Below, in pieces: positions 50,543 to 60,348 of a DNA stretch of 64,000 bases. Every line of letters starts with the position of its first letter. Within the stretch, counting starts at the first letter, position 1. The notes under the pieces are model-generated. The model did not search any database and was not told the origin of the DNA. It saw only the letters and a list, made by a program, of their open reading frames with translations. The translations under genes were made by a program, and so were the position numbers. The stretch is from Burkholderiaceae bacterium (GTDB lineage Bacteria > Pseudomonadota > Gammaproteobacteria > Burkholderiales > Burkholderiaceae_C): NCBI GenBank assembly GCA_026125795.1, contig JAHCKM010000005.1, forward strand, positions 310,001 through 374,000, read 5' to 3'.

Positions 50543-53500
50543 ATGAACGCACCGCACCCGCCGCCATTGGCCGAAGCCGGGCTCGCCGCTCGCGCCAGCG
50601 ACGCGCCGCGGCTGCGCGAGATCCCCTACAACTACACCTCGTACGCCGATCGCGAGATCGTGATCCGGCTGCTCGGTGAGCGCGCATGGGCGGTGTTGTC
50701 CCGGTTGCGCGACGAGCGCCGCACCGGCCGTTCGGCGCGCATGTTGTACGAGGTGCTGGGCGACATATGGGTGGTCCAGCGCAACCCTTATCTCGAAGAC
50801 GACCTGCTGGACAACCCCAAGCGCCGGCGCGCGCTTATCGATGCGTTGTCGCACCGCCTGGCCGAGGTGGGGAAGCGCCGCACGCCGGGCGAGGATGCCG
50901 GCCGCGACGCAGCCGTGGGCGAGCTGCTGGCGCTGGCGCACGACGCGGTGCGCCGCTTTGCCGGCCACTTTGCGCAGGTGTGGGACCTGCGCCAGCGCAC
51001 GCGCAAGGTGCTGTCGCGCCACACCGACAAGCAGAACATCAAGTTCGACGGGCTGTCACGCGTGTCCCACGTGACCGACGCCACCGACTGGCGCGTGGAA
51101 TACCCATTCGTCGTGCTGACGCCCGACACCGAAGACGAGATGGCGGGCCTGGTCAACGGCTGCATCGAACTGGGACTGACGATCGTGCCGCGCGGCGGCG
51201 GCACCGGCTACACCGGCGGCGCGATTCCGCTCACGTGGAAGAGCGCGGTCATCAACACCGAGAAGCTCGAGACGCTCGGCGCGGTGGAGATGGCGAGCCT
51301 GCCCGGGGTGGCGCATCCGGTGCCGACCATTCGCACCGAAGCCGGCGTGGTGACGCAGCGCGTGTCCGATGCGGCCGAAGGCGCGGGTTATGTGTTCGCG
51401 GTGGACCCCACATCGGCCGAGGCGAGCTGCATCGGCGGCAACATCGCGATGAACGCCGGCGGCAAGAAGGCCGTGTTGTGGGGCACGGCGCTCGACAACC
51501 TGGCGAGCTGGCGCATGGTCACGCCGCAGGGGCGCTGGCTCGAGGTGGAGCGGCTGGACCACAACCTCGGCAAGATCCATGACGCCGAACTGGCCAGCTT
51601 CGAGCTGCGCTGGTTCGATGCCGGTGGCAAGTCGGTCGAGAAGCGCGAGCGGCTCGACATTCCCGGCGCGCGCTTTCGCAAGGAAGGGCTCGGCAAGGAC
51701 GTGACGGACAAGTTCTTGTCCGGCCTGCCCGGCGTGCAGAAAGAGGGCTGCGACGGTTTGATCACATCGGCGCGCTGGGTGCTGCACCGGATGCCGCCAC
51801 ACGTGCGCACCGTGTGCCTGGAGTTCTTCGGCAACCCGCGCGAAGCGGTGCCGTCGATCGTCGAGATCAAGGACTTCATGTTCGCCGAGCAGCGCGGCGG
51901 TGGTGCGATCCTGGCGGGCCTCGAGCACCTCGACGACCGCTATCTCAAGGCGGTGGACTACGCCACCAAGAGCAAGCGCGGCGGCCGCGGCGGCGCGCTG
52001 CCGAAGATGGTGCTGATCGGCGACATCGTCGGCGACGACGAAGTTGCGGTGGCCCGCGCCGCCAGCGAGGTGGTGCGCATCGCCAACTCGCGCAGCGGCG
52101 AAGGGTTCATCGCGGTGGGCGCCGACGCGCGGCGCAAGTTCTGGCTCGATCGCAAGCGCACCGCGGCGATCGCGCGCCACACCAACGCCTTCAAGATCAA
52201 CGAGGACGTGGTGATCCCGCTCGATCGCATGGGCGAATACACGCTGGGCATCGAGCGCATCAATATCGAGCTCAGCCTGCGCAACAAGCTCGAGCTGTTG
52301 CAGCGGCTCGAGCGCTTCTTCACCGAAGAGTCATTGCCGCTGGGCCGCGGCGACGATGCGCAGGAGATCCCGGGCACCGAGCTGCTCGACGACCGCGTGC
52401 AGCAGGCGCTGGCGCTGCTGCGCGAGGTGCGCGCGCTGTGGCAGGGCTGGCTCGAGCAGCTCGACTTGGCCGGGGCGCCGGGACAGCGCACGCTGTTCGA
52501 GCAACTGCAGGATCACAGCCTGCGCGCCTCATGGAAGCGCCAGGTGCTGGAGCCGTTGCGTGAGCTGTTTGCCGGCGGTGCCTTTGCGCCGATCCTGGCG
52601 CAGTGCCAGCGCATCCACAAGGAGGTTCTGCACAGCCGCCTGTGGGTGGCGCTGCACATGCACGCCGGCGACGGCAACGTGCACACCAACATTCCGGTCA
52701 ACAGCGACGACTACCCGATGCTGCAGACCGCGCACACGGTGGTGGCGCGGGTGATGGCGCTGGCGCGCAGCCTGGGGGGCGTGATCTCCGGTGAGCACGG
52801 CATCGGCATCACGAAGCTCGAGTTCCTCACCGACGACGAACTGCGCGACTTTGCCGCCTACAAGGCGCGCGTCGACCCCGAAGGGCGCTTCAACAAGGGC
52901 AAGCTGCTGCGCGGCGCGGCACTGGCGGCGCTGAACGACGCCGAGGTGCGTGCCGCCGACCTCGAGCACGCCTACACGCCGAGCTTTGGCCTGATGGGCC
53001 ACGAGTCGCTGATCATGCAGCGCAGCGACATCGGCGCCATCAGCGACAGCATCAAGGACTGCCTGCGCTGCGGCAAGTGCAAGCCGCCGTGCGCCACGCA
53101 CGTGCCGCGCGCCAACCTGCTGTACAGCCCGCGCAACAAGATCCTGGCCACGTCGCTGCTGATCGAGGCGTTTCTGTACGAGGAACAGACGCGGCGTGGC
53201 GTCTCGCTGCGCCACTGGGAGGAGTTTGAGGACGTCTCCGACCACTGCACCGTGTGCCACAAGTGCGCCAGCCCGTGCCCGGTGAAGATCGATTTCGGCG
53301 ACGTCTCGATGAACATGCGCAACCTGCTGCGCAAGATGGGCCGCAAGCGCTTCAAGCCGGGGCAGGCGGCCGCGATGTTCATGCTCAACGCGACCAACCC
53401 CGAGACCATCCGTCTGGCGCGTCGCGCGATGGTCAACGTGGGCTTCAAGGCCCAGCGCGCGGCGGCCGACATGCTGCGCCTGGCGGCCAAGCGCCAGACC

Positions 53501-54472
53501 GCGCTGCCGCCGGCTACCGTGGGCCCGGCGCCGCTGCGCGAGCAGGTGATCCACTTCGTCAACAAGAAGCTGCCCGGCGGTCTGCCCAAGCGCACCGCGC
53601 GGGCGCTGCTCGACATCGAAGACAAGCACTACGTGCCGATCATCCGCGACCCGGCGGCCACCACCACCGACAGCGAGGCGGTGTTCTATTTCCCCGGCTG
53701 CGGGTCTGAGCGGTTGTTCTCGCAGGTGGGGCTGGCCACGCAGGCCATGCTGTGGCGCGCCGGGGTGCAGACCGTGCTGCCGCCGGGCTACCTGTGCTGC
53801 GGTTATCCGCAGCGCGGCGCCGGCCAGTACGACCGCGCCGAGAAGACGATCACCGACAACCGCGTGCTGTTCCACCGCGTGGCCAACACGCTGAACTACC
53901 TCGACATCAAGACCGTGGTGGTGAGCTGCGGCACCTGCTACGACCAGCTGCAGGGATACAAATTCGACGAGATCTTTCCCGGCAGCCGCATCGTCGACAT
54001 CCACGAGTTCCTGCTGGAGAAGGGCATCACGCTGCCGGCCGGCGGCGCCTATCTCTACCACGATCCCTGTCACACCCCGATGAAGCAGCGCGACCCGATG
54101 CTCACGGTGAAGGCGCTGGTGGGCGAGCAGGTGATCAAGAGCGAGCGCTGCTGCGGCGAGAGCGGCACCTTCGGCGTCAGCCGTCCCGACATCGCCACAC
54201 AGGTGCGCTTTCGCAAGGAAGAAGAGATCCGCAAGGGCGAGGCGGCCCTGCGCTCGCGCGCCGCACTCGACGCCAGGCACGACATCACCGTCCTGACCTC
54301 GTGCCCGAGCTGTCTGCAAGGCCTGTCGCGCTACCAGGGCGACCTGCAAAGCGGGCTGCTGAAGTCGGACTACATCGTGGTGGAGATGGCGCGCCGACTG
54401 ATCGGCGAATCCTGGCTCGAAGACTACGTGGCGCGCGCCAACGCGGGCGGCATCGAGCGCGTGCTGGTCTGA
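50543..54472 (+). CDS. DUF3683 FAD/FMN-dependent Fe-S oxidoreductase (multidomain fusion)
   Basis: A 1309-residue redox fusion. In order: DUF3683 (about 25-110; [16 protein letters not shown]), FAD_binding_4 domain (about 185-400; [13 protein letters not shown]), FAD-oxidase C-terminal domain ending [16 protein letters not shown], then two 4Fe-4S clusters at [11 protein letters not shown] (near 840) and [11 protein letters not shown] (near 900). Two CCG-type domains follow, with [10 protein letters not shown] (near 1086), [10 protein letters not shown] (near 1129) and CCGESGTFG (near 1202). The layout equals a D-lactate/glycolate-dehydrogenase-like flavoprotein joined to a GlpC/GlcF-like electron carrier. 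The substrate is probably a 2-hydroxy acid, but this is unproven. It is divergent from ugpB. Confidence 0.9.
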   Translation: MNAPHPPPLAEAGLAARASDAPRLREIPYNYTSYADREIVIRLLGERAWAVLSRLRDERRTGRSARMLYEVLGDIWVVQRNPYLEDDLLDNPKRRRALIDALSHRLAEVGKRRTPGEDAGRDAAVGELLALAHDAVRRFAGHFAQVWDLRQRTRKVLSRHTDKQNIKFDGLSRVSHVTDATDWRVEYPFVVLTPDTEDEMAGLVNGCIELGLTIVPRGGGTGYTGGAIPLTWKSAVINTEKLETLGAVEMASLPGVAHPVPTIRTEAGVVTQRVSDAAEGAGYVFAVDPTSAEASCIGGNIAMNAGGKKAVLWGTALDNLASWRMVTPQGRWLEVERLDHNLGKIHDAELASFELRWFDAGGKSVEKRERLDIPGARFRKEGLGKDVTDKFLSGLPGVQKEGCDGLITSARWVLHRMPPHVRTVCLEFFGNPREAVPSIVEIKDFMFAEQRGGGAILAGLEHLDDRYLKAVDYATKSKRGGRGGALPKMVLIGDIVGDDEVAVARAASEVVRIANSRSGEGFIAVGADARRKFWLDRKRTAAIARHTNAFKINEDVVIPLDRMGEYTLGIERINIELSLRNKLELLQRLERFFTEESLPLGRGDDAQEIPGTELLDDRVQQALALLREVRALWQGWLEQLDLAGAPGQRTLFEQLQDHSLRASWKRQVLEPLRELFAGGAFAPILAQCQRIHKEVLHSRLWVALHMHAGDGNVHTNIPVNSDDYPMLQTAHTVVARVMALARSLGGVISGEHGIGITKLEFLTDDELRDFAAYKARVDPEGRFNKGKLLRGAALAALNDAEVRAADLEHAYTPSFGLMGHESLIMQRSDIGAISDSIKDCLRCGKCKPPCATHVPRANLLYSPRNKILATSLLIEAFLYEEQTRRGVSLRHWEEFEDVSDHCTVCHKCASPCPVKIDFGDVSMNMRNLLRKMGRKRFKPGQAAAMFMLNATNPETIRLARRAMVNVGFKAQRAAADMLRLAAKRQTALPPATVGPAPLREQVIHFVNKKLPGGLPKRTARALLDIEDKHYVPIIRDPAATTTDSEAVFYFPGCGSERLFSQVGLATQAMLWRAGVQTVLPPGYLCCGYPQRGAGQYDRAEKTITDNRVLFHRVANTLNYLDIKTVVVSCGTCYDQLQGYKFDEIFPGSRIVDIHEFLLEKGITLPAGGAYLYHDPCHTPMKQRDPMLTVKALVGEQVIKSERCCGESGTFGVSRPDIATQVRFRKEEEIRKGEAALRSRAALDARHDITVLTSCPSCLQGLSRYQGDLQSGLLKSDYIVVEMARRLIGESWLEDYVARANAGGIERVLV

Positions 54473-54481
54473 AGACCGCTG

Positions 54482-54868
54482 TCAGTGCAGCGGCTGGGTG
54501 TCGGCAAAGCCGTGCGCAGGGCGCTCGGGTTTCTCCTCGGTCTCCAACTTGCGCAACAACTCGGCCCGTGCCTTGAGCTTGGCGGCTTCGGCGGCAGCCG
54601 CTGCCGCCTTGGCAGAGCTCGCCGCACTGTGGATCGCGCCGTCTCGCTTGGCTTCAGACAGGGCCTGCTGCAGCGCCTCCACCTGGTGGCGCGCCTGCAG
54701 GGCCAGTTCCTGCGCCTTTTGTTTGGCCTGCTCGGCGTTGTGCAACTGCACGGTGCGTTCGGCAAGCTTGGTGCGGTAATGCAGCGCGGTGGCCAGCCAC
54801 GCCACGCCGCTGCCGCCCGCGGTGGCGGCCAGGGAGAACAGGAAGGATGAAAGCGACAGCGTGGACAT
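54482..54868 (-). CDS. Small membrane-anchored coiled-coil protein
   Basis: A 128-residue protein with an N-terminal span (LSSFLFSLAATAGGSGVAWL) and a long Ala/Glu/Lys/Gln-rich helix likely to be a coiled coil (LAERTVQLHNAEQAKQKAQE to ARAELLRKLE). It ends with a short polar tail. No family is recognised. The ATG at 54868 begins right before the membrane span. The gene converges on the DUF3683 gene with nine bases between stops. The open frame continues upstream, so the start is moderately certain. Confidence 0.65.
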   Translation of the reverse strand: MSTLSLSSFLFSLAATAGGSGVAWLATALHYRTKLAERTVQLHNAEQAKQKAQELALQARHQVEALQQALSEAKRDGAIHSAASSAKAAAAAAEAAKLKARAELLRKLETEEKPERPAHGFADTQPLH

Positions 54869-55127
54869 GGACGGGCTCCCGACGCGGCGCCTCAAGTCCT
54901 GCGCGCTCGCAATATCGATGGCGCGAACATATCCGGGCGCTGCCGTGCGCGCTGCGCACAATTGCGCGTGGCCTTCGTGATTACCCGCGAACGCTGTGTT
55001 TCGCGGCGACGAGCGGTCGGCGTCACGCAACGCACCGTGGTTTTTTGCACGCGCCGGTGGTCCGCCGCGACGCGACGCTAAACTGGCTTTTCCATCCGGC
55101 GCTGCGCGCCAAGAAGGTTGAATTCGC

Positions 55128-55538
55128 ATGCCGTCCGCCACCCCCGCACCGTTGTCGGTGACGCTGCACCAGGGCTCGCGTGTGCTGGAGATCGGCTACG
55201 ACGACGGTCGCACCTATCGCCTGCCGTTTGAGCTGCTCAGGGTTTACTCGCCGTCGGCCGAGGTGCAGGGCCACGGCCCGGGGGAGGAAGTGCTGCAGAC
55301 GGGCAAACGCGACGTGCAGATCGTCGAGCTGACGCCGGTCGGCAACTACGCGCTGCAGCCCAAGTTCTCCGATGGCCACGACACCGGCATCTTCAGCTGG
55401 ACCTATCTGTACGACTTGGGGCAACGGCAGCAGGAGCACTGGGACCGTTATCTCAAGCGGCTCGATGAAGCCGGCGTCGAACGCGACGCGCCGATGGTGC
55501 CGGCCGCCGGCGGCCAAAGCTGCGGCCACGGGCACTGA
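55128..55538 (+). CDS. DUF971 (gamma-butyrobetaine hydroxylase-like N-terminal domain) protein
   Basis: A 136-residue single-domain protein of the DUF971 family. It has VTLHQGSRVLEIGYDDGRTY, LPFELLRVYSPSAEVQGHGP, and NYALQPKFSDGHDTGIFSWT running into YLYDLG. The C-terminus is Gly/His/Cys-rich (GGQSCGHGH). Relatives include the N-terminal domain of gamma-butyrobetaine hydroxylase and proteins linked to Fe-S assembly, but the function of this form is not established. It stands 15 bases upstream of ubiE, a common arrangement. Confidence 0.85.
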   Translation: MPSATPAPLSVTLHQGSRVLEIGYDDGRTYRLPFELLRVYSPSAEVQGHGPGEEVLQTGKRDVQIVELTPVGNYALQPKFSDGHDTGIFSWTYLYDLGQRQQEHWDRYLKRLDEAGVERDAPMVPAAGGQSCGHGH

Positions 55539-55553
55539 TCGCACGCCAACGCG

Positions 55554-56285
55554 ATGAGCCGCACACATTTCGGCTACCAGCAGGTCGACGAGCACGACAA
55601 GACGCGGCGCGTGCGCGCCGTGTTCGACTCGGTGGCGGGCAAATACGACCTGATGAACGACCTGATGTCGCTCGGCCTGCACCGCATCTGGAAAGCCTAT
55701 GCGGTGGCGGTGGCGGCACCGAAGGCGGGAGACCGCGTGCTCGACATCGCCGGGGGTACCGGTGACCTGAGCCTGGCGCTGGCGTCGCGCGTGGGCCCGA
55801 GCGGCTGCGTCGTGCACACCGACATCAATGCCGCGATGCTGGGGGCCGGGCGCGACCGGCTGGTGAACAAGGGGTTCAGCCTGCCGACGGTGCTGTGCGA
55901 CGCCGAAGCGCTGCCGTTTGCCGACGCCAGCTTCGATCTGGCCACCGTCGGGTTCGGGCTGCGCAACATGACGCACAAGGAACGTGCGCTGGCCGAGATG
56001 GCGCGCGTGCTGCGCCCGGGCGGCCGGCTGGTGGTGCTGGAGTTCTCGCGCGTGGCCGAGCCGCTGCGCAAGCCCTACGACTGGTACTCGTTCCAGGTGC
56101 TGCCCCGGCTGGGGCAGTGGGTGGCAGGCGACGGCGACAGCTACCGCTATCTGGCCGAATCGATCCGGGTTCACCCGGACCAAGCCGAGTTGAAGGCGAT
56201 GATGAAAGCCGCCGGCTTCGGGCATGTGGACGTGCACAACCTGAGCGCTGGGGTGGTGGCGCTGCACGTGGGGATTCGCTGCTGA
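55554..56285 (+). CDS. ubiE: Ubiquinone/menaquinone C-methyltransferase
   Basis: A 243-residue SAM-dependent methyltransferase that methylates the ring carbon in ubiquinone synthesis. It has [20 protein letters not shown] (near 24-43), the SAM loop [16 protein letters not shown] (near 63-78), [20 protein letters not shown] and [14 protein letters not shown]. The product supports the quinone pool used by the bc1 complex at 30-33 kb. Confidence 0.97.
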   Translation: MSRTHFGYQQVDEHDKTRRVRAVFDSVAGKYDLMNDLMSLGLHRIWKAYAVAVAAPKAGDRVLDIAGGTGDLSLALASRVGPSGCVVHTDINAAMLGAGRDRLVNKGFSLPTVLCDAEALPFADASFDLATVGFGLRNMTHKERALAEMARVLRPGGRLVVLEFSRVAEPLRKPYDWYSFQVLPRLGQWVAGDGDSYRYLAESIRVHPDQAELKAMMKAAGFGHVDVHNLSAGVVALHVGIRC

Positions 56286-56299
56286 GGCGGTTCCAGTGA

Positions 56300-56318
56300 A
56301 GGGCGCAAATCGCGCCCT
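56300..56318 (+). terminator. Hairpin after ubiE, weak terminator candidate
   Basis: AGGGCGC-AAATC-GCGCCCT forms a perfect 7-bp stem with a five-base loop 15 bases after the ubiE stop. No T run follows, so intrinsic termination is doubtful, but the position between ubiE and the exopolysaccharide cluster fits. Confidence 0.4.
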
Positions 56319-56501
56319 CGCCTCCGTGACGATTCGATGTCGACCCCGGGATTAGGGGGGTCGGCGACAGACCCCGCGTCTGCAGGATTGTTGCAAACGG
56401 CACGCTCCAGAGAATCGCGCCTGCACCTTCACGGCAGCTGGCCCTTCGCAGTTCATCGCCGCACCGCCGCGTCCGTCGTACCAAATCCACAAAGGGGATT
56501 C

Positions 56502-57893
56502 ATGTTCCGGGTCTTCCCGAGCAGGGCGTCATCCGCTGCGGTCTACGAAGCATTGCTCGACGGCATCCTCGGGTTCATGGCGTTGCTCGCGGCGGCCGTC
56601 ACGTTTGGCGCCGTGCCGGGTGGCCTGATGGCGGTGCTCGGCGACTCTCGGGCGCTCATCACAGCCCTGGGCTTTGCCTGCGTGATGGCACTGCTGCAGT
56701 CGTTTGTCGGCGTGTATCGGCACCGTCTCGCGCTGGTGCCTCTCACGTTGCGTATCAGCGTGGTGGTGGTGCTGGCCGGCTACGGCACGTATCTCGCGCT
56801 CAAGCAGTTCAACCTGCACCCGCACCCCGGGCCATTGGTTGGCACGGCGGTCGCGTATTTTCTCGTCGCGATCTTGTTGCTGCGTGGCACGGCGCTGGCC
56901 CTGCGCGGCGTCACGGGTGTGCCGCGCGTGCTGATCGTCGGCACTGGCGCCGAGGCGCAGGGCGTGCTCACGGATCTGCGCGTCGACGACCGGCACATGC
57001 GCGACGTGGTGGGCTTCTATCGCACCGATCTCGACACCGAGATGCTGGTCGAAGGTGCGCCGGTGTTCGACCGTTCGCGCCCACTACCGGATCTGGTGTC
57101 CAAGTACGGCATCGACGAGATCGTGGTCGCGGTTCGCGAGCAACGGGGCGGCACGATGCCGATGGACCAGTTGCTGATGTGTCGCACGCGCGGCATCAAG
57201 ATCCTGGACCTGGCAGCGTTCTACGAGCGCTCGCACGCCGAGGTGCCGGTCGACAGCCTGAAGGCAAGCTGGCTGGTCTATGGAGACGGTTTCGTCCAGG
57301 GGCCGCTGCGGCGCTTCGCCAAGCGCGCATTTGACATCGCCTCGTCGCTGGCGCTGCTGTTGATCGCCTCGCCGGTGATGCTGCTGGCCGTTCTCGCCAT
57401 CAAACTCGACAGCCGGGGGCCGGTGCTGTACCGCCAGGAGCGAGTGGGGTTGGGTGGACGCAGTTTCCAGTGCGTGAAGTTCCGTAGCATGCGCACCGAT
57501 GCCGAAAGCGATGGTGTTGCTCGCTGGGCCACCAAGAACGATTCGCGCATCACGCGGGTGGGCGCGTTCATGCGCAAGACGCGCATCGACGAACTGCCGC
57601 AACTCTTCAGCGTGCTCAGGGGCGAGATGAGCATCGTGGGTCCGCGACCCGAGCGCCCCGAGTTCGTGGCCAAGCTGAAGGACCAGATTCCGTTCTACGA
57701 GCTGCGCCACGGCGTCAAGCCGGGTGTCACGGGTTGGGCCCAGGTGCGGTTCAACTACGGGGGTTCGATCGAGGACGCGCGGCGCAAGCACCAGTTCGAC
57801 TTGTACTACCTGAAGAACAACTCGCTGATGTTTGACCTTCAGATCCTGGTCGAAACCGTCACTGTGGTGCTGTTCCGCGAAGGAGCGGTGTGA
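56502..57893 (+). CDS. XrtA-system initiating sugar-phosphate transferase (TIGR03013-like)
   Basis: A 463-residue polyprenyl-phosphate hexose-1-phosphate transferase that starts exopolysaccharide units on the lipid carrier. The N-terminal half has about four to five membrane spans and a nucleotide-binding-like part (VPRVLIVGTGAEAQGVLTDL). The C-terminal bacterial sugar transferase domain has KRAFDIASSLALLLIASPVM, YRQERVGLGGRSFQCVKFRS, RKTRIDELPQLFSVLRGEMS and IVGPRPERPEF. AAAGGGGATTC precedes the ATG at 56502. Assignment to the XrtA/PEP-CTERM subgroup rests on its neighbours. Confidence 0.9.
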   Translation: MFRVFPSRASSAAVYEALLDGILGFMALLAAAVTFGAVPGGLMAVLGDSRALITALGFACVMALLQSFVGVYRHRLALVPLTLRISVVVVLAGYGTYLALKQFNLHPHPGPLVGTAVAYFLVAILLLRGTALALRGVTGVPRVLIVGTGAEAQGVLTDLRVDDRHMRDVVGFYRTDLDTEMLVEGAPVFDRSRPLPDLVSKYGIDEIVVAVREQRGGTMPMDQLLMCRTRGIKILDLAAFYERSHAEVPVDSLKASWLVYGDGFVQGPLRRFAKRAFDIASSLALLLIASPVMLLAVLAIKLDSRGPVLYRQERVGLGGRSFQCVKFRSMRTDAESDGVARWATKNDSRITRVGAFMRKTRIDELPQLFSVLRGEMSIVGPRPERPEFVAKLKDQIPFYELRHGVKPGVTGWAQVRFNYGGSIEDARRKHQFDLYYLKNNSLMFDLQILVETVTVVLFREGAV

Positions 57894-57945
57894 CGGCAAC
57901 GTCACCTCTTGGACCGCGACGCCGACTCTGACACACCGAGGTAGG

Positions 57946-57961
57946 GGGCGCGCTGGGTGCA
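57946..57961 (+). promoter_or_regulatory. Candidate sigma-54 promoter before the polysaccharide export genes
   Basis: GGGCGCG-CTGG-GTGCA matches the -24/-12 consensus TGGCACG-N4-TTGCA at nine of twelve fixed positions and keeps the GG-N10-GC spacing. It lies about 130 bases before the export gene. It overlaps a hairpin (GGGTGC-AAGA-GCACCC, 57955-57970), which could be its only meaning. Confidence 0.3.
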
Positions 57962-58091
57962 AGAGCACCCGGGCCCGTATCATTACGCTCCGCTTCTCCC
58001 AGAGCGTGCCTAGACGGGTTGGTCAGATCGTAGCTCGAAGTTCCGCGCCCTGCCGCCAGCCGGCGGGTGTTTGTGTTCGCCGGAGGGTTCC

Positions 58092-58712
58092 ATGAATACC
58101 ATTCAACGAGTCTTTCGCGCCTTGGCAGTGATGTTGATGGTTACATCGCTGATGGCTTGTGGGACTACGGGATCGCTTCCTCCCGCTCCGGCTGTGGCAG
58201 CTGTAGCCGACTACAGCTATGTTGTTGGCGCGGGGGACACGTTGAATGTCCAGGTCGCTCGCAACCCGGAACTGTCGATCACAGTACCCGTCCGCCCTGA
58301 CGGCAAGGTCTCCACTCCTCTGGTTGAGGACCTTCTTGTGCAGGGGAAAACTCCCGTCCAAGTTGCGCGCGAGATCGAGACCAGACTCGCCCGCTACGTT
58401 CGGGATCCGCAGGTGACGGTGATCGTCCAGTCCTACGTCGGGCCTTACAGCGAACAGATTCGAGTTATCGGAGAGGCAGCACGCCCTCAGGCGTTGCCAT
58501 TCAAGCAGCGCATGACACTGCTGGATGTCATGATCGCGGTCGGTGGGCTCACCGACTTTGCAGCTGGCAATCGGGCACTGATCTTGCGCACTGCGGAGGG
58601 GAACAAGCAGTACAGCGTGCGTCTCCAGGATTTGGTGAAGGGTGGAGATATCAGTGCGAATGTCGAGATGCGCCCCGGCGACGTACTGATCATCCCACAG
58701 AGCTACTTCTGA
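58092..58712 (+). CDS. XrtA/PEP-CTERM-system polysaccharide export lipoprotein (Wza-like)
   Basis: A 206-residue outer-membrane polysaccharide export protein. The signal peptide ends in lipobox SLMAC (Cys near 23). The poly_export domain contains YVVGAGDTLNVQVARNPELS and VPVRPDGKVSTPLVEDLLVQ, followed by a SLBB-like part (IRVIGEAARPQALPFKQRMT) and ends MRPGDVLIIPQSYF. It is shorter than E. coli Wza, as is usual for the XrtA group. GGAGGG precedes the ATG. Confidence 0.93.
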   Translation: MNTIQRVFRALAVMLMVTSLMACGTTGSLPPAPAVAAVADYSYVVGAGDTLNVQVARNPELSITVPVRPDGKVSTPLVEDLLVQGKTPVQVAREIETRLARYVRDPQVTVIVQSYVGPYSEQIRVIGEAARPQALPFKQRMTLLDVMIAVGGLTDFAAGNRALILRTAEGNKQYSVRLQDLVKGGDISANVEMRPGDVLIIPQSYF

Positions 58713-58763
58713 TCCGATCACTGTGGTCGCATCCGTTTGGTGCCGTGAACCGCTCCAGCCCAA

Positions 58764-60338
58764 ATGATCGAACAGCTTGAGAATCTCGTCTCCGTTTGCT
58801 GGTCTGTCTGGCGCTATCGCTGGCTGGCTGTCGTCACCGCGTGGCTGGTAGGCCTGGCTTCCGCCGCTGCTGTGATGTCAATTCCAAGTCGATACGAGGC
58901 TTCGGCAAGGGTCTACGTCGATACGCAATCCATTCTTCGGCCGTTGATGTCTGGATTGACGATACAGCCGGACGTCGAACAGCAGGTCTCGATGTTGGGA
59001 CGCACGCTGATCACGCGCGCGAACGTGGAGAAGGTCGCTGCAATGTCGGGTCTCGATCTGTCGGACGGCAAAGCCCCGAAGTCGGAACGCAGGCTCGAGG
59101 AAGTCACCAAGGCGCTGCAGATCCAGAGCGTCGGGCGAGACAACCTCTACCAACTCAGTTATCGCGATCCGTCGCCGGAGCAAGCCAAAAAGGTCGTCGA
59201 CTCGATGGTGTCGGTGTTCGTCCAGTCGAGCGTCGGGGCCTCACGCAAGGATGCCGATGCGGCAAAGTCCTTCATCGACGAGCAAATCAAGTCCTACCAA
59301 GTCAAGCTTGAGGAGGCTGAGGCCAAGCTGAAGGCATTCAGGATCCGCAACATCGATGCTCAGACCGGCGACGGTAGAGATGCCACTACCCGCATTGCAG
59401 AGATATCGGCCAACCTCGACTCGGCGCGCCTCCAGTTGCGCGAGGCAGAACAGTCCCGCGATGCCGCCCGTGCCGCTCTGGAAAACGAGCGTAGCGGTCA
59501 GTCTGCGGCCGCGCTTCCCGACTTGCTCGGCGCGACCAGCGCCCCGGTCGCGACCCCGGAGATTGACGCGCGTATCGATGCTCAACGGCGAGGACTCGAC
59601 ACCTTGCTGCAACGGTTCACTGACCAGCACCCAGACGTGCTGGCCGCCCGGCGAGTCATCAAGGATCTCGAAGAGCAAAGGCAACGCGAGATTGCATCGC
59701 TTAAGGCGAAGGCCGCTAGTGCGCCTGCCCCAATGCGGCAGAGCCCGGGCGCCGGTCTGGCCTATCAGGAGTTAACGCGGGTCGTCGCGACAACTGATGT
59801 GCAGCTTGCGGCTGCGCGCGCGCGCGTCGCCGAGTACACGTCGCGCCTCGAGCAGGCACGCGCCAAGCTCAAAGAGGCTCCGCGAATCGAGGCCGAGGCC
59901 GCGCAGCTCAACCGTGACTACAACGTGCATCGAAGGGCATACGAGGAGTTGGTGCAGCGCCGCGAATCAGCTGCCATCTACAACAAGCTCGATGATGCTG
60001 CGGGCTTGGCCGAATTCAGGGTGATCGAGCCAGCGCGTGTTCCGCAGAAGCCGGCGTTTCCCAACCGGCCTCTCATGCTGTTGATGGCGTTGGCAGGTGC
60101 GCTTGGAGCTGGACTTGCCGTGGCGTTTCTGAAAGCGCAGATCAAACCCGTATTTCACCGGCCCTCTGAATTGCACAGCCGGCTAGGCTTACCGCTCTTG
60201 GGTGCCGTGTCGGCGCTAAGGAGCGAGGCCGACGCGCGAAAGGAGCGCTGGGAGTACGCCGGCCTTTCGGCCGCATCGGGGAGTCTGGTGATCTTGTTTG
60301 CCATCGGCGCGCTTGTGACTGCTGTCCTGCGGTCGTGA
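58764..60338 (+). CDS. XrtA-system polysaccharide chain-length determinant (Wzz/GumC-like)
   Basis: A 524-residue inner-membrane polysaccharide co-polymerase. It has an N-terminal span (near 18-38), a long periplasmic coiled-coil region (VKLEEAEAKLKAFRIRNIDA, YTSRLEQARAKLKEAP), a conserved Pro-containing stretch before the second span (IEPARVPQKPAFPNRPLMLL) and a final C-terminal span (SGSLVILFAIGALVTAVL). It would set polymer length together with the separate kinase encoded next. Confidence 0.92.
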   Translation: MIEQLENLVSVCWSVWRYRWLAVVTAWLVGLASAAAVMSIPSRYEASARVYVDTQSILRPLMSGLTIQPDVEQQVSMLGRTLITRANVEKVAAMSGLDLSDGKAPKSERRLEEVTKALQIQSVGRDNLYQLSYRDPSPEQAKKVVDSMVSVFVQSSVGASRKDADAAKSFIDEQIKSYQVKLEEAEAKLKAFRIRNIDAQTGDGRDATTRIAEISANLDSARLQLREAEQSRDAARAALENERSGQSAAALPDLLGATSAPVATPEIDARIDAQRRGLDTLLQRFTDQHPDVLAARRVIKDLEEQRQREIASLKAKAASAPAPMRQSPGAGLAYQELTRVVATTDVQLAAARARVAEYTSRLEQARAKLKEAPRIEAEAAQLNRDYNVHRRAYEELVQRRESAAIYNKLDDAAGLAEFRVIEPARVPQKPAFPNRPLMLLMALAGALGAGLAVAFLKAQIKPVFHRPSELHSRLGLPLLGAVSALRSEADARKERWEYAGLSAASGSLVILFAIGALVTAVLRS

Positions 60339-60348
60339 GGTTCAAAGC

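Noticed and set aside
57955-57970. Terminator GGGTGC-AAGA-GCACCC after the sugar transferase
   Set aside because: The hairpin is perfect but is followed by GGGCCCG, not by T residues, so it is not counted as an intrinsic terminator.
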